A DNA stretch of 64,000 nucleotides from Anaerolineales bacterium (GTDB taxonomy: Bacteria > Chloroflexota > Anaerolineae > 4572-78 > J111), in contig JABTUK010000003.1 of assembly GCA_015075405.1 (NCBI GenBank), positions 930,001-994,000 of the forward strand, read 5' to 3'. Positions within the stretch are counted from its first letter, which is position 1; each line of letters starts with the position of its first letter. The notes beneath the pieces are model-generated. The model worked only from the letters and a program-made list of their open reading frames with translations. It was not told the origin of the DNA and made no database searches. Positions 33,464-42,576 of this stretch are shown piece by piece. The translations under genes and the position numbers were made by a program.

Positions 33464-35933
33464 ACCGCAGCGTACGGTAGCGCCGCCCCTGGGCCGCAAG
33501 CTGCTCTAGCATCTGGCGGGTTTCGGTTTCGTTGGCTCCGGCCAGCCGCTCGACCTGGCAGCCGGCGGCCCGCAAAATCTGCTCGGCCTGGGCCGGCACG
33601 CCGCCCACGCCGCCGACAATGGTGACATACCGGGCTGATTTGGCCTCTTCGATTGAAAAACCGATGGTGGCCGGGAATTTATCAAGATAGGTGAAAGCGC
33701 CCAGGAGGTCCCACCTGGCCCAATTGCCGGCCCCTTGATGCCAGAAAAGTAGGTAATGTTCGATGGTCTTGGCTGCTGCCGGAGCAGGGGTAGGCGTTGG
33801 CGTGGGCGTTGGCGTGGGAGTCGGTGTGGGTTGCGGAGTCGGTGTTGGCGTTGGGGTTGGGGTGGGCGTCGGCGTGACAACCGGCATAGAAACACCCCCC
33901 GCCATCAAACTTTGAACTTTAGCTATCAACGGGTCCTTCCAGGCCGGGAACGTCGCGCCGGGGCTGCCGGTTTTGACCAGTTCGCTGTAACCAAAAATTT
34001 GATTAGCTGGGATTCCCAATTGAACGGCCAGTTGGGCTAACAGGGCCGCCGCCGCATCGAGTTGGGCCTGGGGGGGCGCAACGTCGGTAAAGTTGCCAAC
34101 CAGACAGACGCCGACGCTGTCGCTGCTAAAGTTGCCGGCGTGGTTGGCCACAGTTTCGAGCGGTTGGGTTTGAAAAGCCTGACCTTTGGCGGTAATACAA
34201 TAATGATAGGTAATGCCCGGCAGATTGCGATTGTTCACCTGAAATTCGGCCACGCGGGTGATGGTCACCTCGGGCGGGGTGGCGGTATGGTGAAGAATCA
34301 GCCGGCGAATGGCCGAGCGGGCGCGGGTGGGATACTGCTGGGTGGCGCTGCGAGGCAGGCTGGCGCTGACATCCTGAACCTGGATGAAAGCGGTCGGAGT
34401 GGGCGTTGGCGCAGACACCGGGGGGGGTGTAATTTGCACGGGCTGGGTGGTCACACTCACCGGCGAGACCAGCAGACCCTGGTCGCCCTGGGTGGTAAAC
34501 CAGGTTACGCCTTCGTGAATCATATCCCAGCGCAGTTGGTAGACGCCGGGGGCGTCGGGGGTGCGCAGCCGAGCCTGGATGAGTACGCCGCCATCCGGCG
34601 GCACATCCGCGGGTAAGGGGGAGTGAAAATCCAATTGGGGCGGAAACGCAACCATTTGACCGCTGGTATTATACCACTGAAAGCCCAGTTGAAAGGGCGT
34701 CGCCCCACTGCGGGTCCAGGTGAGGCTGCCCACATTTTGGACAGCCACACTGAGATTGAGGGTTTGCCCGGCCTGAACCGTCGTTGGGGTGTTGTGGCCG
34801 GTGTAACGGGTGCGGTAGGCGGGCCGGTTTGTGACCACCACAGCCGGGGTTGGGGTGGTAATTTCAACCGGCAGCGGCGTCGAGGTGGTGGTTGAGACCT
34901 CAGCCGGGCCGGCGTCGGGATCCCATTGATAATTGAAGGCAATAGCCTCGCGGAAATCATTCTGGACGCCCTGCTTGCCGTCAATGTGCCACTTGTCGTG
35001 CCGGGGCCAGCGATACAGGATGGCGCAGCGGATTTGCTGGTTGCCGGCTTTGTTCCAATCGTTGATTTCTTTGTAGGCGTTTTTAACCCAGCCCCGGTTG
35101 GCGTCTTCCCAAACCTCATCCTCGTCCATCTCGGTCAAGTAGACCGGCAGGTGGCGAAAGGCGCGGGGAATAGCCTCCATCTGATCTTTGTAGGTGCGGA
35201 AGTGGTAGTTGTACTTGGCAAAAGGCGGCCCCATTTTCTGGTCGCTAAAAACCAGGTCTGGATTCACCCCGTGAGTATAGGCGTGGATGGCAATGCCATC
35301 GCACTCATCCGGGCTAATCACCCGTAAAATATCACGGAGATACTGGATATAATCGCCAAAAAAGCCAAAGTAAGGATAATGTCCCGGCCCGCCGGGGATC
35401 TTGTTGGCCGGATATTTGCCTTCGGGGTCAGCATCATAGGGTGTTTCAGGGTTCCACGGCCCAATCGCCCCAACAATGACCTGATCTTTGCGGTGTCCCG
35501 GCAGCCGGCGGATGGCGTCACGGCACAGTTTGTAACAGGTGGCATAGCGGCGCGGCGTAATCGGTTCGGCTTCGCTGCTGCCGGGTTTGCGTGGCTGCTC
35601 TCGTTCCAGATTCATTTCGTTGCCGATAATCCAGATATGCGCGCCGGGTGACTTGCTGACAAAATTAGCCACGCGCTGGGCAAAATCCTGGTATTTGCTG
35701 GCAAGGGGGATAGTGCCGTCAGGACCGTAGGCGTGGTTCAGGCGGACAATCACCCCAAAGCCTTTGTCGGCCAGGTCAGTATAGTTGCTGCCGCCCATAT
35801 CATTCGGGTTGGCCCGAATTTCTTCAGTCACCAGCACCCAGCCCTTGGCTTTGCCGTCAACCAGCATCAGGTGCTCGCCGCCACGATCGTGCATGCCATA
35901 AATAAAGGGGGACTCTTCTTTTGGAACAGCCAT
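33462..35933 (-). CDS. glycosidase-like plus N-acetylmuramoyl-L-alanine amidase fusion
   Basis: 823 residues. Residues 1-350 resemble a clan GH-A glycosidase barrel: WIIGNEMNLER supplies the acid/base Asn-Glu pair and VYLTEMDEDE a likely nucleophile. About 380-480 is an Ig-like beta domain (GQTLNLSVAVQNVGSLTW). About 535-680 is a peptidoglycan amidase/PGRP domain (LILHHTATPP, TYHYCITAKGQAFQTQP, with zinc-ligand His). A Thr-Pro linker of about 40 residues follows, then a C-terminal domain (EHYLLFWHQGAGNWARWDLL). No signal peptide is visible, odd for a wall enzyme, so export may be unconventional or the protein may act after lysis. ATG 35933 has GAGGAG upstream. Proposed role: wall hydrolysis or endolysin-like function. 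Confidence 0.8.
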   Translation of the reverse strand: MAVPKEESPFIYGMHDRGGEHLMLVDGKAKGWVLVTEEIRANPNDMGGSNYTDLADKGFGVIVRLNHAYGPDGTIPLASKYQDFAQRVANFVSKSPGAHIWIIGNEMNLEREQPRKPGSSEAEPITPRRYATCYKLCRDAIRRLPGHRKDQVIVGAIGPWNPETPYDADPEGKYPANKIPGGPGHYPYFGFFGDYIQYLRDILRVISPDECDGIAIHAYTHGVNPDLVFSDQKMGPPFAKYNYHFRTYKDQMEAIPRAFRHLPVYLTEMDEDEVWEDANRGWVKNAYKEINDWNKAGNQQIRCAILYRWPRHDKWHIDGKQGVQNDFREAIAFNYQWDPDAGPAEVSTTTSTPLPVEITTPTPAVVVTNRPAYRTRYTGHNTPTTVQAGQTLNLSVAVQNVGSLTWTRSGATPFQLGFQWYNTSGQMVAFPPQLDFHSPLPADVPPDGGVLIQARLRTPDAPGVYQLRWDMIHEGVTWFTTQGDQGLLVSPVSVTTQPVQITPPPVSAPTPTPTAFIQVQDVSASLPRSATQQYPTRARSAIRRLILHHTATPPEVTITRVAEFQVNNRNLPGITYHYCITAKGQAFQTQPLETVANHAGNFSSDSVGVCLVGNFTDVAPPQAQLDAAAALLAQLAVQLGIPANQIFGYSELVKTGSPGATFPAWKDPLIAKVQSLMAGGVSMPVVTPTPTPTPTPTPTPQPTPTPTPTPTPTPTPAPAAAKTIEHYLLFWHQGAGNWARWDLLGAFTYLDKFPATIGFSIEEAKSARYVTIVGGVGGVPAQAEQILRAAGCQVERLAGANETETRQMLEQLAAQGRRYRTLR

Positions 35934-35950
35934 GATCACTCCTCTGAGGA

Positions 35951-36040
35951 CAGTAAACAGTGATCAGTGATCAGTAATCAGTGTGACTGACTACTGATTA
36001 CTGACTACTGATTACTGACTACTGATTACTGACTACTGTA
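35951..36040. repeat. iterated CAGTGATCAGTAATCAGT palindrome
   Basis: AGTGATCAGTGATCAGTAAT units opposed to ACTGATTACTGACT repeated four times. The right arm has more units than the left, showing unequal iteration. It lies just upstream of the amidase ribosome site. Confidence 0.78.
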
Positions 36041-36189
36041 TCTTTGTTAAACCCGGGTTGATAAAGGCAAGGCAAATTACTTACGTCAAGTACCTTGCTC
36101 CATTATAAACGAAAATGATAATAGAGAAAAGCTTTTCATCCCGATTTAACATGACAGGCTGAATGTTGTAAAATCGGGACGCCAAATGA

Positions 36190-36236
36190 CCCCCACCCTA
36201 ACCCTCCCCCTAATAGGGGGAGGGCGGGGAGGGGGT
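36190..36236. repeat. C/G-rich hairpin repeat
   Basis: CCCCCACCCTAACC followed by CCCTCCCCCTAATAGGGGGA and GGGCGGGGAGGGGGT: nested inverted repeat with a strong inner stem. It is 35 bases upstream of the oxidoreductase start. The rest of the 35934-36270 gap shows nothing else. Confidence 0.7.
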
Positions 36237-36270
36237 TCGGTCTCCGGTCAGAAAAAAGAAAGGATCATTT

Positions 36271-37413
36271 ATGAAAAAACTTGGTATTGCCATGATTGGC
36301 TATGGCGGCATTGGCCGCGTCCATGCGATGGCTTACAAGGCTATTCCTTTTCACTACGGCTTACCGGCCGACAGCTTCAGAATTGTCGGGGTGGCGACGA
36401 CCCGCCCGGAAACCGCGCAGAAAGCAGCCGCGGAAATCGGCTGTGAAGTGTGGACCAGCGATTACCGCGAGTTATTGGCCCGTTCCGATGTTGACCTGAT
36501 TGACTGCTGCACCCCCAACTACAACCACGAAGAGATTATCGTCGCCGCCGCCGAAGCCGGCAAGCATATTTACTGCGAAAAACCGCTGGCGATGAATGTG
36601 GCCGAGGGGCAGCGCATGGTGGCCGCTGTAGAAAAGGCCGGCGTAAAGACCCAGTTGACCTTTAACTTCCGCTTTTTCCCGGCCATGATTCGAGCGCGTC
36701 AACTGATCGAGGCCGGTTTTTTGGGACGCGTTTTTTCTTTTCGGGGGCGGTACTACCGCGCCAGCTATATTAGCCCGCAGAAACCCTTATCCTGGCGCTT
36801 GAGCAAGGAAGTTTCGGGGGGCGGCGCGTTGTTTGATTTAGGATCGCACGTGCTGGATTTGATTTATTACCTGCTGGGCGATTTCAGCGCCGTCCAGGCC
36901 ACCATGGAAACGTTGATCAAAGAGCGTCCCCTGGCGGCCGGTTCGACCGAAACAGGGCGAGTAGATGTGGACGATCTGGCCTTGCTGCACGTCCGGTTGA
37001 AAGATCAAACGTTGGGCCTGATTGAAGCCTCGCGTATGGGCACCGGGGCCACCAATGATCTGCAAATCGAGATTTTTGGCGAGCAGGGGGCGCTTCGGTT
37101 CAGCCTGGAAGACCCAAGCTGGCTGCAAGTTTACGATGTGCGTGACCCGGAGAAACCATTGGGCGGCATGCGCGGTTTCAAACGCCTGGAAACCGTCCAG
37201 CACTACGAGGGCCAAAAAGCGCCCGATTGGACCATGACCCCCACCTTTACCCGCGCCCATAGCGAATGTCAATATCAATTCCTCAAGGCGGTGCGCGACG
37301 ATTTACCCTCACCACCCACTCTGGCCCATGGCCTGCATATTCAGGAAGCCATGGCCGCCGCCGAGCGGTCAGCCGCCGAAGGGCGATGGGTGAAACTGGA
37401 GGAAGTCCGGTAA
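36271..37413 (+). CDS. Gfo/Idh/MocA family oxidoreductase
   Basis: 380 residues. The NAD(P) Rossmann motif is IAMIGYGGIGRVHAMAYKAI (GxGxxG complete). The catalytic Lys is in HIYCEKPLAMN near residue 100, and the substrate-side DLGSHVLDLIYYLLGD helix has Asp and His near 189-193, all standard. It probably acts on a sugar or inositol derivative. The ATG has AAAGGA upstream. It stands alone between repeat-rich gaps. It has the canonical cofactor motif, unlike the homologue at 27092. Confidence 0.9.
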   Translation: MKKLGIAMIGYGGIGRVHAMAYKAIPFHYGLPADSFRIVGVATTRPETAQKAAAEIGCEVWTSDYRELLARSDVDLIDCCTPNYNHEEIIVAAAEAGKHIYCEKPLAMNVAEGQRMVAAVEKAGVKTQLTFNFRFFPAMIRARQLIEAGFLGRVFSFRGRYYRASYISPQKPLSWRLSKEVSGGGALFDLGSHVLDLIYYLLGDFSAVQATMETLIKERPLAAGSTETGRVDVDDLALLHVRLKDQTLGLIEASRMGTGATNDLQIEIFGEQGALRFSLEDPSWLQVYDVRDPEKPLGGMRGFKRLETVQHYEGQKAPDWTMTPTFTRAHSECQYQFLKAVRDDLPSPPTLAHGLHIQEAMAAAERSAAEGRWVKLEEVR

Positions 37414-37463
37414 CAAAAAGGTATTCTGATCCCCCTGTGGCATACCACCAATGATGAAAATTG

Positions 37464-37536
37464 TGGGAATTCGTAGGAACTCAAGGGAACTCATGCAGGT
37501 AGTTCCTATGAGTTCCAATGAGTTCCCTCAGTTCCT
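37464..37536. repeat. iterated GGAACTCA palindrome
   Basis: GTGGGAATTCGTAGGAACTC and AAGGGAACTC, loop, then AGTTCCTATGAGTTCC and AGTTCCCTCAGTTCC. Same subfamily as 8923, 57204 and 59523. Confidence 0.8.
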
Positions 37537-37587
37537 AATTTTTGAAGGAGAACTTGTTGATCCTATCGAATTGGAATAACACTTTTT

Positions 37588-39234
37588 GGGATGGTTCAAT
37601 TACGGGCTGAAATAGGTTGACACTTTTGGTACCTTAAAAAATAAATTAGACTGGCTGGGTGGCCGCCCTGGGCGGGAACAGTTGGTCCAACACCTCCGCC
37701 AGAGAAGGGGCATCCGGCACACCGGCCAACTCCAGAGGGCTGTGGTCGGCTCGCTTGCCCCGTTCAAACTCGTGGTGGTTCCAGAAGAGTTGGAGCAGCG
37801 GCAGTAACCACTGGGGCATCCCCCGGTGAACCTGTAAATGGGGACGCAGCCAACTGTGCAAAGACTCAGCCAAGCTGGAGGAGCGATGGAACAGGCCCAG
37901 GGTCTCCCAGACAACTGGCACGACGGAGCGCAGGGTCTCTGAGAAGTCCGTCTCGAAGTTCAAAGCCAAGGTGTGACGATGCTGCCAGGTCCACAGGACA
38001 AACGCTTGGGTGTCAGCAGCCACGTTCTTAAGCACGGGAGCCAGTTGTTGCTCCAGCCACTCCAAGGGAGCCAGCAGTTCGGGTAGCTTCTGCTGGAGAT
38101 CGTCGGCGAAGGCCGTAATATCAGCCTGGCCCAGTTCCTTGAGCAGGCCGACGGCCGTTTCCAGCGTAGCTTTGGTTTTGACCGCTGAGACGAGGTGATG
38201 GGTGGGGGTGAGGGGTTCCAAAGCGTGACGAACTTCAGCCAGCAGCCAAGACCAGGAGTCGAAGGTCACAATGGCCTGGGCTTCCTCGACCTGAGCCTGA
38301 GGCAAGGGCACCTTGATCTTGAGCCGACGACCACAGCGACGCCGGAGTCCGCGTGCTTCCAGATCAGCTCGGCGGGCTCGTTCGGTCGTCTCTATGGCTC
38401 GGTAGGCGGCTCCTTCCAGTCGCCGGGTCAGGCGTTGGGCCTCTTGCAGGAGGTGAAACAGGTCGGGCCGCAAGGGCACCGCCAGTTTGGCTTCCCGCAC
38501 CCCAGCCCGTAGCCCAGTCCCACCGTCACAGGCCAGATCTTGGAACTGGATACCGCGTTCGACCAAATCCAGGTAGGTCAGCCCCCAGGTCGTTCCATCG
38601 CGGGACGCCGCCGGGGTCAGGTTCAGCACCAGGAACGAGCGCCCGTCCACCAAGGTCAGGCACGGTTTCCGTCCTTGGAAGATTTCGTCCGCCTCACCCA
38701 GGATCGGCAGCGGCACGGTCAGGGCCAGGTTGTAGGCCCTAGCCTGGGCCCCCGCCCCAGTCAGCGTCTGGCTGACGTAGCCCACCGAACGGCTGACGCC
38801 CAGGATCAGGTTCAGGCCCAACCGGATGTCACGCACACTTCCCGTCAGCATGGGTAGGAGCGCAATCGTGCGGTCGATGAACCCCTTGTCCACTGTGAGG
38901 CGGGTCACCTGCGCCGGCCGACCGGCCTCGCCAGCTTGCAAGGCTGCGACGATGGCCTCCCACGCCCCCTTGCGAAGCTCGTACAATCTCGCGCGAGAGA
39001 TCCCATACAAGCGGGCCAGTTCGGAAACCAGCCCCCATGGGCGATCAGGCCAAGATACGAGCATCTGCAACACCGCCTCCGTCCGTTGCTCCAGGGTAAA
39101 TTCGGGAACACGATACGCTGCCATCAGAACCTCCTGTCAACATGGAGTACCGCTGGCTTCTATCATCCCCGAATCGGTCGCTGAAGGCAAGTCTGTGAAA
39201 TTGTTAATGTGTCAACTTATTTTTGAACCATCCC
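37588..39234 (-). mobile_element. insertion sequence, 1647 bp, 8-bp target duplication
   Basis: Outer ends are GGGATGGTTCAA (37588-37599) and TTGAACCATCCC (39223-39234), a perfect 12-bp inverted pair. The repeat continues with AAATA(G/A)GTTGACAC on both sides, but the left end has ten extra bases (37600-37609) in between. The target duplication CACTTTTT is at 37580-37587 and 39235-39242. It encodes one transposase on the minus strand. The family is not certain from ends alone. Confidence 0.9.
37646..39124 (-). CDS. IS transposase
   Basis: 492 residues filling the element at 37588-39234. The N-terminus (about 10-60) is helix-turn-helix-like (SELARLYGISRARLYELRKG). Candidate acidic residues of an RNase H fold are in LTLVDGRSFLVLNLT (near 158), LACDGGTGLRAGVREAKL (near 198) and AESLHSWLRPHLQ (near 425). 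Repeated basic stretches fit DNA binding. I cannot place it firmly in a named IS family; ISL3, IS66 and IS256 relatives also make 8-bp duplications. The frame is intact, so the copy may still be active. Confidence 0.85.
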   Translation of the reverse strand: MAAYRVPEFTLEQRTEAVLQMLVSWPDRPWGLVSELARLYGISRARLYELRKGAWEAIVAALQAGEAGRPAQVTRLTVDKGFIDRTIALLPMLTGSVRDIRLGLNLILGVSRSVGYVSQTLTGAGAQARAYNLALTVPLPILGEADEIFQGRKPCLTLVDGRSFLVLNLTPAASRDGTTWGLTYLDLVERGIQFQDLACDGGTGLRAGVREAKLAVPLRPDLFHLLQEAQRLTRRLEGAAYRAIETTERARRADLEARGLRRRCGRRLKIKVPLPQAQVEEAQAIVTFDSWSWLLAEVRHALEPLTPTHHLVSAVKTKATLETAVGLLKELGQADITAFADDLQQKLPELLAPLEWLEQQLAPVLKNVAADTQAFVLWTWQHRHTLALNFETDFSETLRSVVPVVWETLGLFHRSSSLAESLHSWLRPHLQVHRGMPQWLLPLLQLFWNHHEFERGKRADHSPLELAGVPDAPSLAEVLDQLFPPRAATQPV

Positions 39235-39818
39235 CACTTTTTGGAAATTAACTGCCAGCGTCGCTTTGGCCTGGGGCTTCTTTTTGTTGAATTGGGGCTG
39301 GCTGCCAACGGCCAGACTCGTGGTTCAAGCTTCGCCCGCCCTACCCTTGTCGGTTACGACGCTCCAGGCTTCTGCTGTCACAACAGTCTATTTGCCCCTT
39401 GTGGTCAAGACGGCTTCCCCGGAAGAGGAACTCCGCCTGCTGATCAATGCTGAAAGAACGTCTCGCGGATTGGCCCCACTCGCTTTTGATGCGCTGCTGG
39501 CGCAAGTGGCCGAGGCGCACAGCCAGGATATGATTAATCGCGATTTTTTTGACCATATCAACCCTGATGGTCTGAACCCTGGGGACCGGCTGGACAACGC
39601 CGGCTACGCAGCCAGTACCTGGGGTGAAACACTTGGGGCTGGCTACACCACTCCCGAAATTATGCTGAACGGTTGGCTGAACAGTTCGGGCCACAGAGCA
39701 ATTTTGCTCAGCCCCCATTTTACCGAAATCGGCCTGGGCTATGTAACCGGCGGCGGCTACGGCCATTACTGGACGGCGGTTTTCGCTACTCCGCAGTAAT
39801 CGCAGATTTTGATTTTAT

Positions 39819-39847
39819 TTGACATTGCCATACCAGCGGACTATAAT
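39819..39847 (+). promoter_or_regulatory. consensus sigma70-type promoter of secDF
   Basis: TTGACA at 39819-39824, exactly 17 bases, TATAAT at 39842-39847. Both boxes match consensus, 68 bases before the secDF start. Confidence 0.85.
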
Positions 39848-39914
39848 CGGAACGTTTGGACAAAACCCCCGGCTTCAATAAGACCGGTGAATAGTTAAAG
39901 GCATTTCTGAATTT

Positions 39915-42386
39915 ATGAGACAACATAACATCACCGTTGTCATCGGCATTTTGCTGTTGGCAGCCCTATTGATTTGGATTAATACCGTCAACCTGGAATA
40001 CACTTATCCCGATGCTGCCGACAGTACAACGGCAGAAGCAGCGCCCTGGTGGGTAGCTTTGTTACCCTGGCAAGGAACGCAACAGCGCAGTATTAAGGTT
40101 CATCAAGGCCTCGATTTGCAGGGCGGCTTACAAGTAGTCCTGGAAGCCGACCTGCCCGCAGGCCAGCAATTAGAAGAAGGGGCCATGGAAGCCGCCCGCG
40201 TGATTGTAGACAACCGGGTAAACGGCCTGGGTGTAACCGAACCGTTAGTCCAGCTTCAAGGCAGCAGCCGCATGATTGTTGAACTGCCCGGCATTTCTGA
40301 CCCCGAACTGGCAATTAGCACCCTGCGCGAAACCGGCCTGCTGGAATTTGTGGACGCCGGCCGTGTGCCCGTTCCCGAAGGGACTGTCATCCAGACTAGC
40401 TTTGGCGGAGCGGGTCAAACTGCCCCAACCGAGTCCATCACCAGCACCGGCGAAATCACCGGCGAGGTGACTGCTCCCCCCACCACTATCTATCCCACCA
40501 TCATTACCGGCAGTGATCTGGATCTGGTGAGCAATGCCGGTTTCAATCCCGACCGGCGGGTGGTTGAAATCAACTTCAGCCTCAAATCCGAAGGCGGGCG
40601 AAAATTTGGCGAATATACCGGGGCCAATATTGGCAACTACCTGTGTATTGTTTTGGATAAAAAGGTACTCTCCTGCCCCACTGTTAATGCTCGGATTGAC
40701 ACCAGCGGCACCATTTCGTTGGGTAGAGACAGTTTGGAGCAAGGTCAGGCCCTGGCAATCCAGTTGAAATACGGCGCACTCCCCGTGCCCCTCAAAGTAG
40801 TCGAAAACCGGACCATTGGCCCTACCCTCGGCCAGGACTCGGTACAGAGAAGCATTCAGGCTGGAACGATTGGACTGGTGATTGTCACCCTTTTTATGCT
40901 GATCTACTACCGGCTGCCTGGTTTTATGGCCGTGTTGGCCCTGGCGGTTTATGGGCTAATGAACTTTGCCCTTTATAAAGTTGTTCCGGTCACGCTGACA
41001 CTGCCGGCCATTACCGGCTTTATTCTTTCGGTCGGGATTGCCGTAGACGGTAACATTTTGGTCTTTGAACGCCTCAAGGAAGAACTGCGGGCCGGGCGCA
41101 GCCTAAAAATGGCGATGGAATTAGCCTTTAACCGGGCCTGGCCTTCAATCCGCGACTCCGCCCTGAGCACCTTGATTACCTGCCTGATCCTGTTCTGGTT
41201 TGGCTCCAACTTTGGGGCCGGGGTCGTCAAAGGATTTGCCATCACCCTGGCCCTGGGTGAGTTAATTCACCTTTTCACCAACATCACCGTTACCCGCGCC
41301 TTTTTGCGCCTCCTGGTTGGCATTGGCGGTGAAGGGTTGAAAAATAACTCATTCTTGTTAGGCTTTAGCCTCGAAAGAAAAACCCAGACTGCGCCCGGCT
41401 GGGCTGCCTGGTTGTTTGATATTGTCGGCAAACGCAAATGGTACTATATCCTATCGCTGGCTTTCATTGTGCCCGGACTGATTGGGATGATCTTTTCTCA
41501 GGCGCAGTTTGGCACGCCGTTAAAACTGGGCATTGATTTTACCAGCGGCTCGTTGATGGAATTGCAATTCGACCAGCCGGTTCAGCCGGCCCAGGTGCAG
41601 CAAATTTTTGCCAATTTCTCCTATAACAATCTGGACTTTAAGGATACGGCCGTAACCACCGCCAGTCAATTAGATCAGGAAACCATCCTGATCCGTTCTA
41701 AATTCCTGGAAGGTGAAGCCAAGCCGCTCATTCAAGAGCGATTGCAGAGCGAATTGGGCAACTTTAAAGAACTGCGCTTTGACTCGGTTGGTCCGACCAT
41801 TGGCCGGGAGGTGGGCCAGGCCGCCGGCTATGCGATTGCCGCCGCGGCCATCGCCATCCTGCTTTTCCTGGTTTTTGCTTTCCGCTCGGTGCCCAATGCC
41901 TTGCGCTACGGCGTGGCTGCCGTCATCGCCATGCTCCACGACATTTTGGTCACAGCCGGCCTGTTTGCCATTGCCGGTTTAGTCCTCGGCTGGGAAGTCA
42001 ACGCCCTCTTCCTGACAGCTATTTTGACCGTCATCGGTTACTCGGTCCACGACACCATTATTGTCTTCGACCGCCTGCGCGAGAATTTACCGCGCCACCG
42101 CAACGAAGCGTATGAAGTAGTCTGCAATCGCAGCATTCTGGAAACGCTCAACCGCAGCCTGGCCACCTCGATTACCACTCTGTTTGTGGTTACGGCCATT
42201 CTTCTGTTCGGCGGGGCTACGGTCAGACAGTTTGTAGCCATCATCCTTGTCGGGGTCATCAGCGGCACTTATTCCTCTATCTTTAATGCCGTGCCTATTC
42301 TGGTTTCCTGGCAAACAGGTGAAATCGGCAACTTCTTCCGCCGGTTGACAGGCCGTACTCCCACCGAAGCTACGGCTCAGAGCTAA
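39915..42386 (+). CDS. secDF: fused SecD-SecF protein-export subunit
   Basis: 823 residues joining SecD (about 1-475) and SecF (about 490-823), which use the ion gradient to pull exported proteins through SecYEG. The SecD half has a first span (10-30), the DLQGGLQVVLEADL motif, the extracellular P1 domain with a Thr/Pro-rich insert near 165-190, and five further spans with GFILSVGIAVDGNILVFERL. The SecF half has LGIDFTSGSLMELQFDQP, then YSVHDTIIVFDRLREN and the closing GVISGTYSSIFNAVPILV. Fusions are known in Firmicutes and others. Flanked by its own promoter and terminator, so it is monocistronic. Confidence 0.95.
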   Translation: MRQHNITVVIGILLLAALLIWINTVNLEYTYPDAADSTTAEAAPWWVALLPWQGTQQRSIKVHQGLDLQGGLQVVLEADLPAGQQLEEGAMEAARVIVDNRVNGLGVTEPLVQLQGSSRMIVELPGISDPELAISTLRETGLLEFVDAGRVPVPEGTVIQTSFGGAGQTAPTESITSTGEITGEVTAPPTTIYPTIITGSDLDLVSNAGFNPDRRVVEINFSLKSEGGRKFGEYTGANIGNYLCIVLDKKVLSCPTVNARIDTSGTISLGRDSLEQGQALAIQLKYGALPVPLKVVENRTIGPTLGQDSVQRSIQAGTIGLVIVTLFMLIYYRLPGFMAVLALAVYGLMNFALYKVVPVTLTLPAITGFILSVGIAVDGNILVFERLKEELRAGRSLKMAMELAFNRAWPSIRDSALSTLITCLILFWFGSNFGAGVVKGFAITLALGELIHLFTNITVTRAFLRLLVGIGGEGLKNNSFLLGFSLERKTQTAPGWAAWLFDIVGKRKWYYILSLAFIVPGLIGMIFSQAQFGTPLKLGIDFTSGSLMELQFDQPVQPAQVQQIFANFSYNNLDFKDTAVTTASQLDQETILIRSKFLEGEAKPLIQERLQSELGNFKELRFDSVGPTIGREVGQAAGYAIAAAAIAILLFLVFAFRSVPNALRYGVAAVIAMLHDILVTAGLFAIAGLVLGWEVNALFLTAILTVIGYSVHDTIIVFDRLRENLPRHRNEAYEVVCNRSILETLNRSLATSITTLFVVTAILLFGGATVRQFVAIILVGVISGTYSSIFNAVPILVSWQTGEIGNFFRRLTGRTPTEATAQS

Positions 42387-42398
42387 TCGTTTAAACCT

Positions 42399-42429
42399 AA
42401 AAAGGCTCCCGCAATCGGGAGCCTTTTTT
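42399..42429 (+). terminator. intrinsic terminator of secDF
   Basis: AAAAAGGCTCCCG / CGGGAGCCTTTTT stem with loop CAAT, ending in a T run, 13 bases after the stop. Confidence 0.92.
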
Positions 42430-42440
42430 ATTCCACGCTA

Positions 42441-42563
42441 GTTACTATTCAGCCTCATGTCATTTCGAGACCGAAGGTCGAGAAATCCCCAGGGCGCAAC
42501 ATGTAAAAAGTAAGGTATCGGGGATTTCTCCCTACGGTCGAAATGACATGCCTGAGCAGTTAC
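42441..42563. mobile_element. MITE-like element, family B (ATGTCATTTCGA), copy in 3' region of secDF
   Basis: 123 bp. The left end GTTACTATTCAGCC continues into ATGTCATTTCGAG; the right end has TCGAAATGACATGCCTGAGC and then AGTTAC. Interior blocks GAGAAATCCCCAGGGCGCAA and TAAGGTATCGGGGATTTCTC are shared almost exactly with the copy at 51792-51916. Confidence 0.8.
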
Positions 42564-42576
42564 GCACGCTGGTCTT

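Larger units (their letters stand above)
37557..39799 (+). pseudogene. CAP-domain (SCP/PR1-like) secreted protein gene, interrupted by an IS
   Basis: Removing the IS and one copy of the CACTTTTT duplication joins 37557-37587 to 39243-39799 in one frame. That frame is 195 codons starting TTG, with AAGGAG at 37545-37550. The rebuilt N-terminus (SNWNNTFWKL, then TASVALAWGFFLLNWGW) is a plausible signal peptide. It is followed by a CAP domain: LRLLINAERTSRGL, VAEAHSQDMINRDFFDHIN, GETLGAGYTTPEIMLNGWL and SGHRAILLSPHFTEIGLGY, including the usual His and Glu positions. Such secreted proteins are widespread in bacteria and often have unclear activity. A TTG at 39266 could allow a shortened product (177 residues) lacking the front of the signal peptide, so the gene is probably inactive. 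Confidence 0.85.

Noticed and set aside
35951..36040. Possible CRISPR-like array (regular ACTGATT repeats)
   Set aside because: Units are 7-14 bp without spacers and form a palindrome; same class as the other iterated repeats.
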